Below are positions 31,061-45,500 of a stretch of DNA of 64,000 bases, piece by piece. The stretch's first letter is position 1; each line of letters starts with the position of its first letter. Origin of the DNA: Lampris incognitus (taxonomy: Eukaryota > Chordata > Actinopteri > Lampriformes > Lampridae); assembly GCF_029633865.1 (NCBI RefSeq), contig NC_079214.1:34891095-34955094 (forward strand). The letters run 5' to 3'. A program made the translations under genes and the position numbers. A model generated the notes under the pieces. That model saw nothing but the letters and a program-made list of their open reading frames with translations. It was not told the DNA's origin and ran no database searches.

Positions 31061-31828
31061 TTTGCACACATTAAATAATTTAAAACAGCAATTGCCTTTT
31101 TACATGAAACACATTAGTGGCTCTGATGACTCTCGCCTCATGTCACAGTGGGCGGGGCAGCACTTTCCAGGCCAAAGCCAGGGGTCTCAGTTCTTATTAA
31201 CCAGAATATTCCCTTTGAGCATCACAATGTAGTGTCAGACACAAACGGCCATTATATCATTGTCTCAGGGAAATTATACAATACAGTGGTAGTGTTGGCC
31301 AATGTGTATGCCCCCAACACAGACGATGTGGAGTTTTTTTAACCTTTTTTTTTTTCTTTACTGGATCTGAGTTCATACTCTCATACTTGGTAGGGATTTC
31401 AACTGCAGGTTGAATCCTGTGCTGGATTGGTCTTCCACCAACCCTGGCATAATGCGTAAGTCTGCTTCACTTATTCAATCCTTTTTATCCAACTACGGTG
31501 TCTCTGATGTGTGGTGCAGGAGAGAGTACTCCTTCTTCTTACATGTTCACTATACCTTCTCTAGGATTGATTATTTTCTTATTGATAACCAACTGATCCC
31601 ATTGGCCCGTTCCTGTGATTATCAGAGCATAATCATACCAGACCACGCCCCTGTTGTACTATCTGTGACTCTTCCTGGTCTTCCTGAAATAAAAAGACAC
31701 TGGCGATTTAATTCGACCCTACTGTCAAATAATGATTTCATGAAATTTATGGAGGAGCAGATAACTTTCTTTTTTCATACAAATACCTTACCAGAAACCT
31801 CCAGCCTGATTGTTTGGGATGCTCTGAA
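31061..31828 (+). pseudogene. L1-2 ORF2 endonuclease fragment
   Basis: Readable pieces: FLHETH-type start near 31100, GVSVLINQNIPFEHH, VVVLANVYAPNTDD (31280-31330), FNCRLNPVLDWSS in a shifted frame near 31397, FSRIDYFLI (31555-31585; catalytic Asp kept), and IIPDHAPVVLS. A frameshift in a T-run at 31336-31350 breaks it. It ends at the hAT target duplication. Confidence 0.8.
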
Positions 31829-32272
31829 GCAGCGCTTAATTTGTAAATGAGGAGGTCCTGGAGCACTGAGAGGGTGCTGCTCCGGCAGGTTAGGGGTGAG
31901 AAAAAAAAAGTCACGGAACGCATTTGAAAAATGCACAAAACAGTGCTTTCATTGCGCGGAAACAGCTACGCAATAGTCACGTGCTTTTCGGCCGATAATT
32001 ATATTGTTTCTTTTATTAAATAAACGGGCCTAGCCTAATCTGACGTGACAACGAGGCAGTACGCACAGTAGCAAAGTTCGCCAAGTTAATGCTGAGCTAA
32101 AGAAACTTTCAAATGTTTAGACAAAAAACATTAACAACTTGCCAGCATACAGTGCATATAGGCTATGGCGCTTGAATTACGCAATTTGACCCGATACATT
32201 GATCACCATCACAAAACTATAAGGCTCAATTGACAACACTGCAGAAAATAATTTTTTAAAAGTACCTTTTAT

Positions 32273-32716
32273 TTATTTGTCCAAAACAGCCCACAAAATG
32301 TCAGGAGAGCCTTCAGCCTCCTTCTTCCTGCTTCTTACTCTACTCCTAGTGTCCTGTGCAGTTCTATGTCCTTTGGTAATCCATGACCTCACATATGGAA
32401 TGGGGTTGAACAGGGTGAGCGGTGGTCCAACAAGGCAAAGGAAGAGTAGCATGGAGATGGTGGATGCGCGAAGAGATGACCTGTTGGCGATGCAGAGTAG
32501 GTTCATCTGGGAAAAGCCCCTCTCACACTCTGCACTTGAGATGGGGACAGTGTTGACTGCTGCCAAGAGTTCTTTCAGTCCATCTTGGACAAATTTCCCA
32601 CCATTGTCCCTATATTCTCTATATGCCCGAATGACATTCCGCGCGCCATCAATTCTAAACTGCTGGCAGAGTTTTTCGACTTCATCTTCCCCAAACAGTG
32701 CCCCAGGGTCGTCCAA
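32273..32716 (-). pseudogene. hAT transposase C-terminal dimerisation domain
   Basis: The motif NTVPISSAECERGFSQMNLL followed by NRSSLRASTISMLLFLCLVG is the hAT C-terminal (hATC) signature, with the conserved S-AECERGFS-MN core. About 147 codons are open. DDE residues are not present because the region upstream is deleted. Confidence 0.87.
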
Positions 32717-33212
32717 CCAATATTGTGGGTAGAGTAATTTTAAATCATCAATTAACTCGTTCTATCCTGTTTGGTATTTCCCTTGTGTTAGCATACGTTT
32801 CTCCAGATTCCTTGCTAGGCTTCTGAAAAACGCTGTCTGGTCCAAGGTTCTATCGCTCGTTTCCCCTCTATGTAGGAGTACACCTTGAAAAAAGTTCTCT
32901 TCGATTGCCCTCTGGCTCGTTATCCTCTTCTTTTTCCTCCTGCTCATCATGTTTGCTAGTAGCAGGTGCTGCCAAGCTGGTGCTAGCTAGCTGCTGCTGT
33001 GCTGTGCTGTGTCCTTCCCTGTTGGTCTTCCGAAATTACCATGGCTGTCTTTGGGTTTTAGCTGACCTGCTGGTCTGAAAAAACTAAACAAATTTGACTG
33101 TCTTTTTGACATTTTTTAATCAATGGCTTTTGATAGCGTAGGCGGCTAGTTGTTGTGAGTCTGATATCGCGGTAATGTTAGCTCCTGTGACACTGCGTGA
33201 CTTGAGTGATTG

Positions 33213-33244
33213 ACGTCTCTCTCGCTCTCTCTCTCTCTCTCTCT
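33213..33244. repeat. short (CT)n microsatellite
   Basis: tctctctcgctctctctct run inside the hAT element. Confidence 0.8.
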
Positions 33245-33483
33245 AAAAATAAATAGCCGATTTAAATGCATCAAACATAGGCAACAAGTGATTTACGAAA
33301 AACGTCAATGGGAAATAATAGAGTGACAGAACACATAACACTAAATATTAGAGAAAAGGTTTTTACAGTTTTTTATAGTGACGAAAGAGGTGGCGGAGCC
33401 AATCAGATAGGTGCCGGTCCAAATCTGGGAGGTCCCGGACTGCGCTCCGGCTTGCTCCGGCACAAATTAAACCCTGCTCTGAA

Positions 33484-34081
33484 GGCTTACCTAAGAGGGC
33501 AAATAATTTCTTTCTTTGTGAATATGAAAAAGAGAGCCCACGAAGAACGATTAGAACTAGCTGATCAAATGAAAGAAATAGACCAGCAATATGCTCAAGT
33601 TAAAAACCCAGAACTTTATAAAAAGCGAGTGGAACTTCAAACTAAGTTTGACCTCCTTTCAACACATCCAATCGAACGTCAAATTTTGAAGAGCAAGAGT
33701 TTATTTTATATCCACAGTGACAAATCTGGTAAGCTATTAGCCAATCGGCTGAGAGGACTTAAAGCAAAACAGCTCCTTACAAAAATTCAAATGGCTGATG
33801 GCAACATCACCTCGGATTACTCCAAGATAAATGACACATTCAGGAATTACTATTCCCGACTTTACACCTCTGAATTCCAAAATGATGACACTTTGGTGGA
33901 TTTTTTTTAAATCGTTTAAACATCCCTATACTTTCTCCCGGCAACAAATAAAGCCTAGAGGAGCCTATATCACAAGATGAAATCGCTGCAGCTATCTCTT
34001 CTTTGCAGTCAGGAAAATCCCCGGGACCTGATGGGTTCCCCGTGGCATTTTTTAAATCATTCTCTTCATTGCTTTCACCTC
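33484..34081 (+). pseudogene. L1-2 ORF2 linker and RT start
   Basis: After the hAT the frame resumes with KAYLRGQIISFFVNMKKRAH, a basic linker (ELYKKRVELQTKFDLL) and FRNYYSRLYTSEF. A frame change in the T-run near 33900 precedes QSGKSPGPDGFPVAFF, an RT N-terminal motif. It then stops abruptly at the 3' UTR. Confidence 0.82.
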
Positions 34082-34229
34082 AATTAAGCTCAGTGATTGG
34101 GGATAAGATTGTCATGTTCCTGTATCATTTTTATATCATGTAAATCTGACGTATCATGCACTTGTTTTAAAATCTTTGTAAGTATTACTTGTTGTTTAAA
34201 ATCTAATAAAAATATCTTTGAGAAAAAAA

Positions 34230-34597
34230 AAACAAGGCAATTCAAAGTGCTCCACACAAAACACAAAAGCGATGAAGAGAAGCAACATTAGGCAACAAAT
34301 GAAAAAAAATCTCAAAAACCAATAAAAACAGTAAAAGTTACAGAGCAGTGCAAGATGAAAATCAAACGCTTCAAGTCTTATTCAACAAAAGGCAGTGGCA
34401 AAGAGGAAAGTCTTCAGTCCAGATTTAAAAGAACCGAGAGCTGTAGCAGACCTGCAGTTTCCAGGGAGTTTGTTTCAGATACGTGGTGAATAAAAACTGA
34501 AAGCTGTCTCTTCATGTTTAGTTTTGACTCTGGGGACAGAAAGCAGACCTGTCCCAGACGATCTGAGCGGTCTGGGTGGTTCATAGTGTAGCATGCT
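34230..34597 (-). mobile_element. Rex1/L2-like LINE 3' end
   Basis: The minus strand reads RPLRSSGTGLLSVPRVKTKH with a following broken WNKLP-type end and FKSGLKTFLFATAF, the C-terminus of teleost non-LTR elements of the Rex1/L2 group. It ends in a 3' tail containing cactttgaattgcc. Confidence 0.72.
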
Positions 34598-35727
34598 ACC
34601 AGTACACTTCTTCTCCACTCCTCAGGCATCCTCTCATTTTCCAAGATTGTGTTAAACAATCTAGTTTAAAAGTTCACTGCCATCTCTCCTAAACAGCTCC
34701 ATGCCTCCATAGGTATGTTATCTGGACCAACCGCCTTTCCACTCTTAATTCTCTTCATAGATGCCCTCACATCCTCCTTGCTAATCCTTGCTAACTTTCT
34801 GATTCACTATTGTATCCCCACATCATCCAACCTACTCTCTCAAATTTTTTTCACTCATCAGCCCCTCAAAGTACTCCTTCCACCTTCTCAACACACTCTC
34901 ATCCCTTGTCAGCTCATTTCCACCTCTATCCTTCATCCCCTAACCTGTTTTACATCCTTCCTAACTCGCTCCCTCTGTCTAGTTAATCAACAAGTCCTTT
35001 TCTGCTTCCTTTCTCTCTGACTATCCCACTGATTGCCAGCCTCTTCCTCCATATACTTTGCTGTATTTCCTCATTCCACCACCAAGTCTCATTGACTTCC
35101 TTCCTCTGTCCACATGACACACCAAGTACCTTCCTAGCTGTCTCCCCCACTATTTCTGTAATGGTTGCCCAGCCATCTGGCGACTCTTCACTACTACCCA
35201 GTGCCTGTCTTAACTCCTCCCTGAATGTCACACAACAGTCTTCCTTCTTCAACTTCCACCGCTTGATCCTCAGCTCTGCCCTCACTCTCTTCCTCCTCTT
35301 TATCTCCAAAGTCATCCTACAGACCACCATCCGATGCTGCCTAGCTACGTTTTCCCTTGTCACCACGTTGCAGTCTCCAATCCTTTTCAGATCGCGCCTG
35401 CTACATAAGATATAGTCCACCTGTGTGCCCTTTCCTCCACTCTTATTCGTCCACCTGTGTTCCTTCCTCTTCTTGAAAAATGTATTCACCACAGCCATTT
35501 CCATCCTTTTTGCTAAATCCACCACCATCTCTCCTTCCACATTCCTGTCCTTGACAGTATGCCTGCCCATCACCTCCTCATCACCTCTGTTCCCTTCACC
35601 AACATGCCCTTTGAAGTCCACTCCAATCAGCACTCTTTCCTCCGTGGGTACAGTCTCCACCACTTCATCCAACTCACTCCAGAATTCTTCTTTCTTTTCC
35701 ATCTCACACGCAACTTGCAGGTGTAAC
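34598..35727 (-). pseudogene. RTE-type LINE, endonuclease and RT start, inverted
   Basis: The minus strand reads EEFWSELDEVVETVPTEERV, a GDFN-type box altered to GVDFKGHVG, HRWTNKSGGKGTQVDYILC, RQHRMVVCRM and a basic linker, then in broken frames the RT start to FNTILENERMPEEWRRSVLV. The N-terminal part of the endonuclease is absent. The point where the RT stops is just before the point at which the plus-strand RTE fragment at 36372 begins. Confidence 0.85.
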
Positions 35728-36371
35728 AGAGGTAAAAAAAGTGCACTTAATTAATTTTTTTTATTTACAATTGGTATTTTTGAATGTATTTATCATTTAA
35801 TAATTCACTTAAGTATTTGTGAATTTTATCTTATTGAGTTATTATTTTAATTTACGGTTATAAATATTCCCTGCGGAAATGGCATTGCTTTACATCGCTC
35901 CTTCTCAACCTCCTATGCTTCCGTAGCTTCTGCCCTCCCCTCATAGTGCCATATTGAATTGATGAGGTCGGTAGTGTGAAAAATGCTGTTGTGCTATTTC
36001 ATTTTTTTCGTTGAAAAATGGACCGCTAATGTTCTATCTTTTAATGCATATTGTTTTGGTGCTAATGCAATAACATTAACACGCGGTTTTATGTAGTTTT
36101 GACAGCTAAATGATATTTTTGTCAAAGTTGTAGAAGTGTAGATATAACGTGTTGCAGCCGCCATTTTATGACAGCCGGCCGCCCTGTATAATGCGGTGTA
36201 AACGTGGTGTAAACGTGGTGTAAACTGTAACCTGTTATTTTGAATGTGTAGGAGCTAAGGTGCAGAAGAGAGACCAAAAAAAATATCATTATCTTCTGCT
36301 AGTATGTGTTTTCCTTTTTAAATGTTATAAATTTCGTTGTCTCTGTTTAGTAACCCAGGCCCCCTACAGAG
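35728..36371. other. AT-rich spacer between RTE halves
   Basis: No ORF or named repeat. It contains three near-copies of gtgtaaacgtg at 36188-36224. Confidence 0.4.
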
Positions 36372-37798
36372 GTATTAAGTTCATCAGCCACAGCATGAAG
36401 TTATGGGAAAGAGTAGTGGAAGCTAGGTTAAGAGGAGAGGTGATGATTAACAAGCAGCAGTATGGTTTCATGCCACAAGAGAGCACTACATACGTGATGT
36501 TTTCTTCGAGAATGTTGATGGGAGAGGTATAGAAAAGGTCAGAAGGAGTTACATTGTGTCTCTGTGGACAGGGTGCCGAGAGATAGGGACGCACCGATAC
36601 CACTTTTTTTCAGACCAAGTACAAGTACTTACATTTGAGTACTTGCCGATACTGAGTACCGATATGAGTACTTAATAATGCCATTACACTTCTTACAATT
36701 ACTTTGAAAATGTGTTTTATTTTCATCAAATATTGTTCATTCTTTGACCGTAACAAATCGTCGTTACTGACATTTGAACATTCAACTATGTTTGTCTAAA
36801 ACATGGCATTGACAGAGTAACCCCCTTCATTTCACTGCATGTTTTACTCTGTATTTCTGTGCATGTGACAAATAAAGTACTTGAACTTGAAGTATATTGG
36901 AGTGCTGCAGTAATTGCAGTATATGTAGGATGACAGTGGTGAGGTGTGTGGTAGGAATGATGGATGGGTTCAAGGTGGAGGTGGGATTACATCAACAATC
37001 GGCTCTGAGCCCTTTCTTCTTTGCAATGGTGATGGACAGGGTGATGGATGAGATCAGGCAGGTGTCTCTGTGGACTATGATGTTTGCGGATGACACTGTG
37101 ATCTGTAGTGAGAGTAGGGAGCAGGTTGAGGAGAGCCTGGAGAGGTGGAGGTATTCACCGGAGAGAAGAGGAATGAAAGTCAGGAGCAAGTCGAAATACA
37201 TGCATGAACGAGAGGGAGGAGTACAGAATGGTGAGGGTGCAAGGAGTTTAGGTGACCAAGGTGGATGAGTTTAAATACTTGGGGTCAACTGTTCAAAGTA
37301 ACAGGGAGTGCGAAAGAGAGATGAAGAAGAGAGTGCAGGCAGGGTGGAGTGAGTGGAGAAGAGTGTCAGGAGTGATTTGAGATTGAGAAAGATTACCAGC
37401 AAAAGTTAAAGGGAAGGTTTGCAAGATGATATTTATGGTTTGGAGATGGTGGCACTGATGAAAAGACAGGAGATGGAGCTGGAGATGGCAGAGTTGAAGA
37501 TGCTAAAATGTCATTGGGAGTGATGAAGAAGGACAGGATTAGGAGACAAAGCAAGAGAGGTGAGACTGAGAATATTTGGACATGTGTGGAGGAGAGATGC
37601 TGGGTATATTGGGAGAAGGATGCTGAATATGGAGCATTCAACCAAGAGGAAAAGAAGAAGGCCAAAGAGGAGGTTAATAGATGTGGTGAGGGAGTGGCAT
37701 GACAGAGGAAGATGCAGAGGACAGGAAGAGATGGAAACGGAGGTCCGCTGTGGTGACCCCTAATGGAAGCAGCTAAAAGTAGCAGTAGTAGTAGTAGT
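36372..37798 (+). pseudogene. RTE-type LINE, RT to 3' end
   Basis: Reads YRGIKFISHSMKLWERVVEA, QQYGFMP, then after an insertion (36573-36892) MTVVRCVVGMMDGFKVEVGL, SALSPFFFAMVMD, MMFADDTVIC (RT motif C) and the C-terminal FGHVWRRDAGYIGRRML. The end is a basic tail and VRCGDP, followed by cctaatggaagcagctaaaagtagcag and a (TAG)n tail. Multiple frameshifts. Confidence 0.85.
36573..36892 (+). mobile_element. hAT-like MITE and short repeat inside RTE
   Basis: Begins tagggacgcaccgatacc, like the ends of fish hAT MITEs, with repeats of gtact/agtac. It ends in a different common tail, gacaaataaagtacttgaac. The matching second inverted terminus is not seen. Confidence 0.5.
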
Positions 37799-38990
<1,192 letters not shown>

Positions 38991-39053
<63 letters not shown>

Positions 39054-39082
39054 ATATATGTGTGTGTATATATATGTGTGTG

Positions 39083-39124
<42 letters not shown>
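38991..39124. repeat. compound (TA)n/(TG)n microsatellite
   Basis: Alternating TA and TG blocks, about 130 bases. Confidence 0.95.
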
Positions 39125-39126
<2 letters not shown>

Positions 39127-39799
39127 GCTGCAAACATCCAAGAGGTTCTCTAAATGTTATCCACTACGCTACCTTCTGTCCTTATAGGTGCATGATGTCC
39201 ACGAAATGCCATTTGTAGGCTCCTGTCTGGGTCATTAATCATTAATGAATCTCTAACGTGTGTACCTATTGTTAAGATCCATTATGTTCTGTTCTATGTA
39301 TTTATCATTTCGCTGCTAGTGCATGCTTATGATGATCCTCTTTTGTTGGTTACTTGTAGTGTTAACTAATAAGTGAGCAATGCAGTCTCATGTTTCAGTT
39401 TGCCTGGCTTTAGATGTATTCTCATAATTTCCTTTAATCTCGCGGTATTTTCTTTCATACACAAAGCGAGTCCAACATTGACATATTACGTATATGTCAC
39501 ACAGAATGCTCAACAAAGACTGTTTTTTCACTTCATCTATCAGTCTTTTGTCAGACAATTGGAATATAATTTTAGCATGAAAAACTAGGCTGATAGTATG
39601 CTATCGCAAAACAAACGAATCTCTAAAACACAAAATTGAAGATTCGTTCAAAAGATCTTTGTATTGCCCGCTAGTCCCTTTGCAACCACTCACATTGCAT
39701 AAGCTTGAAAGACCTTAACCATAGTTATGGGGGGGGGGGGTCACACATAATCATTCAAATGTTGTCGTCCACAATATGAAGTAAAGCTCCCTCCCATAG
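39125..39799. other. intergenic, no recognised feature
   Basis: No gene seen; a G10 run at 39731-39740. Confidence 0.35.
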
Positions 39800-41490
39800 T
39801 ACCATTAGATTGGCTCCCTCTCATTCTTTGCGCGTCCGATCTACCCTGTGTGATTGGACAGTGGCTAAGACGTCATTCATCCTCAACAGTTCTCGGCGTC
39901 AGATTTCACCGCCCATAGAGAAGCTTTTGGTTCTGGGACAAAACAATGTAAGGCAAACGAATGTGGCGGTAGGGCGAATTTTTTTCGTATGGCATCCCAA
40001 AGTTATGTCCCATAGGCATTTTCTTAAAAGATCAATTTTAACAATTACATAACCGAAAGCTATTAAATATATGAGTGTATGCGCGTAGGCCTCTGAGTTT
40101 ATGTAACTGTAGGAACTAAAGACCAAACGTGGCGTTTTTTAGGGAAAAATAGGCTAAGTACTGGCCGGTGAATCATTTTATGTATATAAAACGTCATATG
40201 TGTGTGTGTGTGTGTATGTGTGTGTATATATATATATATTCACTCACTATTGGGGCGTAAGTAACATTTAACCACCGACACTGACGATCAAAAACAGAGA
40301 GATTGCGCAAAACAACGCACGCGCGCACACATAGCAGCAGTGGCAGCTTGCGTGGTCGGGTCGGGCGGCGTGACGTGAAACAAAGTATTTGCGTGGCTCT
40401 GCTCATACAGCCGGAGCGCCTCTCGTGTGTGATCCAACAGCGTCGGCCAAAGTCTGCTCCGTCTAACTTTGACTTTTGTCAGCCGTGCAGGTGTATCCGT
40501 GTGTTTGATCATCTTAAACTGTCACCGGTGACCGAGAACACTAAAAAAGAGGCCACTGGGAGCACTGCATTGCCGGTCAAGTCGGGAAACTGCGTTTTGG
40601 GTGTAACTTTGCCCTTACACCGGTAGTTGAAACGCACCCACGTCGGGGCCTCGGGAAAGGATGTCTCATGGCAGAGGGATCAGTCAGCCCGGCGGAGACC
40701 TTGTAGACTAAACTACACGGGGGGAAAAAGAAACTCAAGAGGACCCGCTGAGCGACCGAATAACAGGGATGTTTTTTTATCATTATTATTATTATTTTGG
40801 TTTCTCTAAACTGCTCTGGCGAGACCAGCTGATGGCCGACATTTTGGACAGTTAAGAGTAATTTAACCAAAAGCTCTTGTCGCTCCGTTGCCACTTGGCT
40901 ACAATCAAGCCGTTCAGTTACGACCACACCCTCCCCGCTTCCTGATACAGACGCAATATGTAGCGGGACCCACTTTCAGTTTGGAAATCACAGTCTCATT
41001 CAACAAAAACAACAATAAAAGTGACTTGTGAGCCATTGAGTTAAACGGCGTGAGAACTGGCATGGATGTCAAACCTGAGTCTCCGCACAGGATACGCTGT
41101 TGTTCTCCACCCTCATGTCCCGAGTTAAGCTGAGGAGGGCGTATGGACAATGCATGGGGAGTCGGATCTACCCGACGGACTAGTTTCTAATCCGGGATCG
41201 CGTATGAAAAAGAAAAGGTTGAAAGTCCGCGGAAGGTTCGTGTCGCCGGACGACTACTGTCGGAGTCGGTTTTCCTCGGAAGCTCTCATGGAATGATGAT
41301 CGCGGAGTTGCACACTCCAGCGGGTAACAGGGACTGGCCGGGGGCTGCCGTGTGTCCACCAAGCATGAGTCTGCTTCTCAGTCTGGTTAGGGCGGTCACA
41401 CTTCGCGGGAACAACTTGGAGAAGTACTCGGTGCTGTTAAATCCTACTTGTCCATACGCAAGTAGACATAAAATTACATTTTCGTGATAT
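39800..41490 (+). promoter_or_regulatory. CpG-rich promoter and 5' leader region of tlnrd1 (inferred)
   Basis: CpG dinucleotides become frequent near 40310-40480 and 41140-41430, unlike the TE-rich DNA around. Inverted CCAAT motifs lie at 39811 and 39855, and a cAMP-response-like TGACGTGA at 40370. Since vertebrate tlnrd1 has its coding region in one exon behind a non-coding leader, this is the likely first exon and promoter. An ATG at 41293 opens a 64-codon frame that would be an upstream ORF if transcribed. A (TG)n/(TA)n tract sits at 40197-40240. No exact start site or splice donor can be defended. Confidence 0.45.
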
Positions 41491-43380
<1,890 letters not shown>

Positions 43381-45500
43381 TGTAGGGAGACGTGATATCG
43401 GCTTGTTTGACATTAAACAATTGCCAGTCTCCCTCTCTCTTTATTTTGCCACACCAAAGAGACCCTCCCCTCTTGGGGTGACCATATTTGTCAGGTTAAG
43501 CAAAAGCAGTTAAAATCAAAAACAAGGCAGTCTGTTTATGTGGATGAGGTGGATGACCTGAGCTGGGTTTTTTTTTTTAAGTGATTCGAAGCACAAAAAC
43601 AACAACTTCAGGGTTTTACTTCACGCTGGATGTGACAAAAGCCTTATAGGAGAACTGACCACTTCAACACGACAGCCTGACCCATGCTCGACTCTCAGCC
43701 CCCTCTCCTCGCCAGTAAACGGTGGTCTTGAAACCTGAAAAGTTTACCTCAGTTTTCAGCTATGGTGAAAACAACAGCCTCGATGATGGATGTAGCCTCG
43801 CTGTGTGAACCTATTGGCTGGGTGACTTGTACGTGCTGTGTGAGATTGGGAAGAGTGTCTCAATGCTTGTTTTCCAACGTGTGAATTCTTAAAGGTTAAA
43901 CGCTGCTGTGAGTGTGTGCCATAGGTTTTACACTATATGCCAGACTTACCATAGTATTTTGATGTGTTTTTGATCATGCATGTACTGGAGTATTTATTAC
44001 AGCTATTAAAAATGATGTTTCTGTTTTAAAAAGATAGAATTGATTATTTTTTATATAGATTGATATTACAGTCACAAGACTGAAATCTCTTCCCTGCTCT
44101 ACTGCCTTTTCCATTTTATTAGATAATGTTAAATAGGGATGTAATGACAATACGTGGATAGGCATATACGTAGTTGCACAGTTTTAGTGGAAGAGATATG
44201 TGCAGGCATTTTGTTAAACACCTGAAAATGATCAGCACTTAAAAGCAACCTTATTGATATCATTGAGCAAAGGAAAAAACTTTGGTTATTGTTTAAATAC
44301 CCATATTGATTAATTTATTGTACATTTTGTGGGTGATTACAGTTTGCGGTAACATAATGTTGATGCCAGCACACATACATGTGACAAGATAATTTTGTAT
44401 CTTGGAAATATGCGGTTCTCTGTCACTTTTCAGTTAAGTGTAGGCCTCCTCTTGGACTAAATATACTTGTCTTTACTGCCCTATAAACACCCACCATTCT
44501 GTACCAGCTTCATGGCTGCTACTAGGTAGATGACTTTGACCTGTGACCTCCCTGTGGAGTGGGCACAAGACAAAAGAACTTTCCATCATGATAAAAGATT
44601 TGCAGTCATAATGAACAGACTAATTTAGTTGGGTTTTTTCGGTTTGAAAATTCGTGTTGCAAGCAGTGGATTGTGGTTCTCAGTTTCTTAGTTCACCATA
44701 ATCACAAGGTTCCGTTATTGATATTGGGTTTTATCTTTGATATGCAGTTGAATTTTAAGCTTGTTAGATCCCATCTGTTCCATTTACTATCAAAGCTTGA
44801 TGATAATCTCTTGCCAGCCCTTTGGATCAGGCCTTGGGTGTGGTTGAAGTTTGAGAAGTCATTATGTGTTCCTCACCGCCATACGCATCCAGCAGCATCC
44901 TCTGTGTTAGTCTGGCCATGCTGAGTCCAGTCCAAGCCACGCTCCCTCGACAACAGAGCAACTGTAAGCCTTGGGTCTTCACAAACTTGCAGCATTCAAA
45001 TCCTCCTTTAATGAAAGCGTTTCAAAGGGGGATGTGATGCACTCTATACTTGAAGATGGATCTTCACTGAATCCTCCACTAATGCAACACAGGTAGCACT
45101 GTCATGACGCTTCAAGCTCCCAAGTTTGGCATTTGTGAAGTTTTCACATGATGGAGGATAAAGTGTTGATTCACATGTAACCCCAGGTTCATATACTAGG
45201 CAGAATGGTGCCCTGACCTTAGGCCTGAGTCCAATCTGTTTCAAAAGTGAAAGATCCCCGCTATTCAGCCAAACTTCCATTCCTAATTATATTCCATTTA
45301 AAATTAAAATGGGGTTCATGCATGTTTCATTGGCAGATGAACTGTCTTTGTAAGCAAAAAATATAATTTTTGGCAAATAGGCTCTGATCAGCATAGTATT
45401 GTACAAAAAGAACATATGAATGAATTTCAGTTTATAGTTTATTTCCACATTTCAGCAGCAGGAGAATACATTTACTTCTTGCAGTACACCAAGCCTACAC
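43381..45500 (+). other. tlnrd1 3' UTR and downstream flank
   Basis: No ORF. An ATTAAA-type poly(A) signal lies at 44005-44010. The end of the transcript is uncertain. Confidence 0.4.

Larger units (their letters stand above)
31829..33475 (-). mobile_element. hAT-family DNA transposon derivative (1647 bp)
   Basis: Perfect 8-bp target duplication GCTCTGAA at 31821-31828 and 33476-33483. The ends are imperfect inverted repeats sharing TTAATTTGT. The minus strand encodes the transposase N-terminal scrap (32762-32950, RRKKKRITSQRAIEENFF) and the C-terminal dimerisation domain (32273-32716). The catalytic middle is missing, so it is a non-autonomous deletion derivative that broke L1-2. Confidence 0.9.
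29151..34229 (+). mobile_element. L1-type LINE, internally deleted, hAT-interrupted (L1-2)
   Basis: ORF1 (29213-30129), endonuclease of ORF2 (about 31060-31828), a hAT insertion (31829-33475), the mid part of ORF2 (33484-34080), then a jump to a 3' UTR ending aataaaaatatctttgag-(A)n at 34204-34230. The RT core and everything after it in ORF2 are missing, so a deletion joins RT motif-1 sequence straight to the 3' UTR. Confidence 0.85.

Noticed and set aside
35092..35754. Plus-strand ORFs of 107 and 109 codons
   Set aside because: Shadows of the minus-strand RTE endonuclease.
39801..41487. Several 60-116-codon ORFs in the CpG-rich stretch upstream of tlnrd1
   Set aside because: Open frames are expected by chance in CpG-rich leaders; none resembles a known protein. 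The one at 41293 is mentioned only as a possible upstream ORF.
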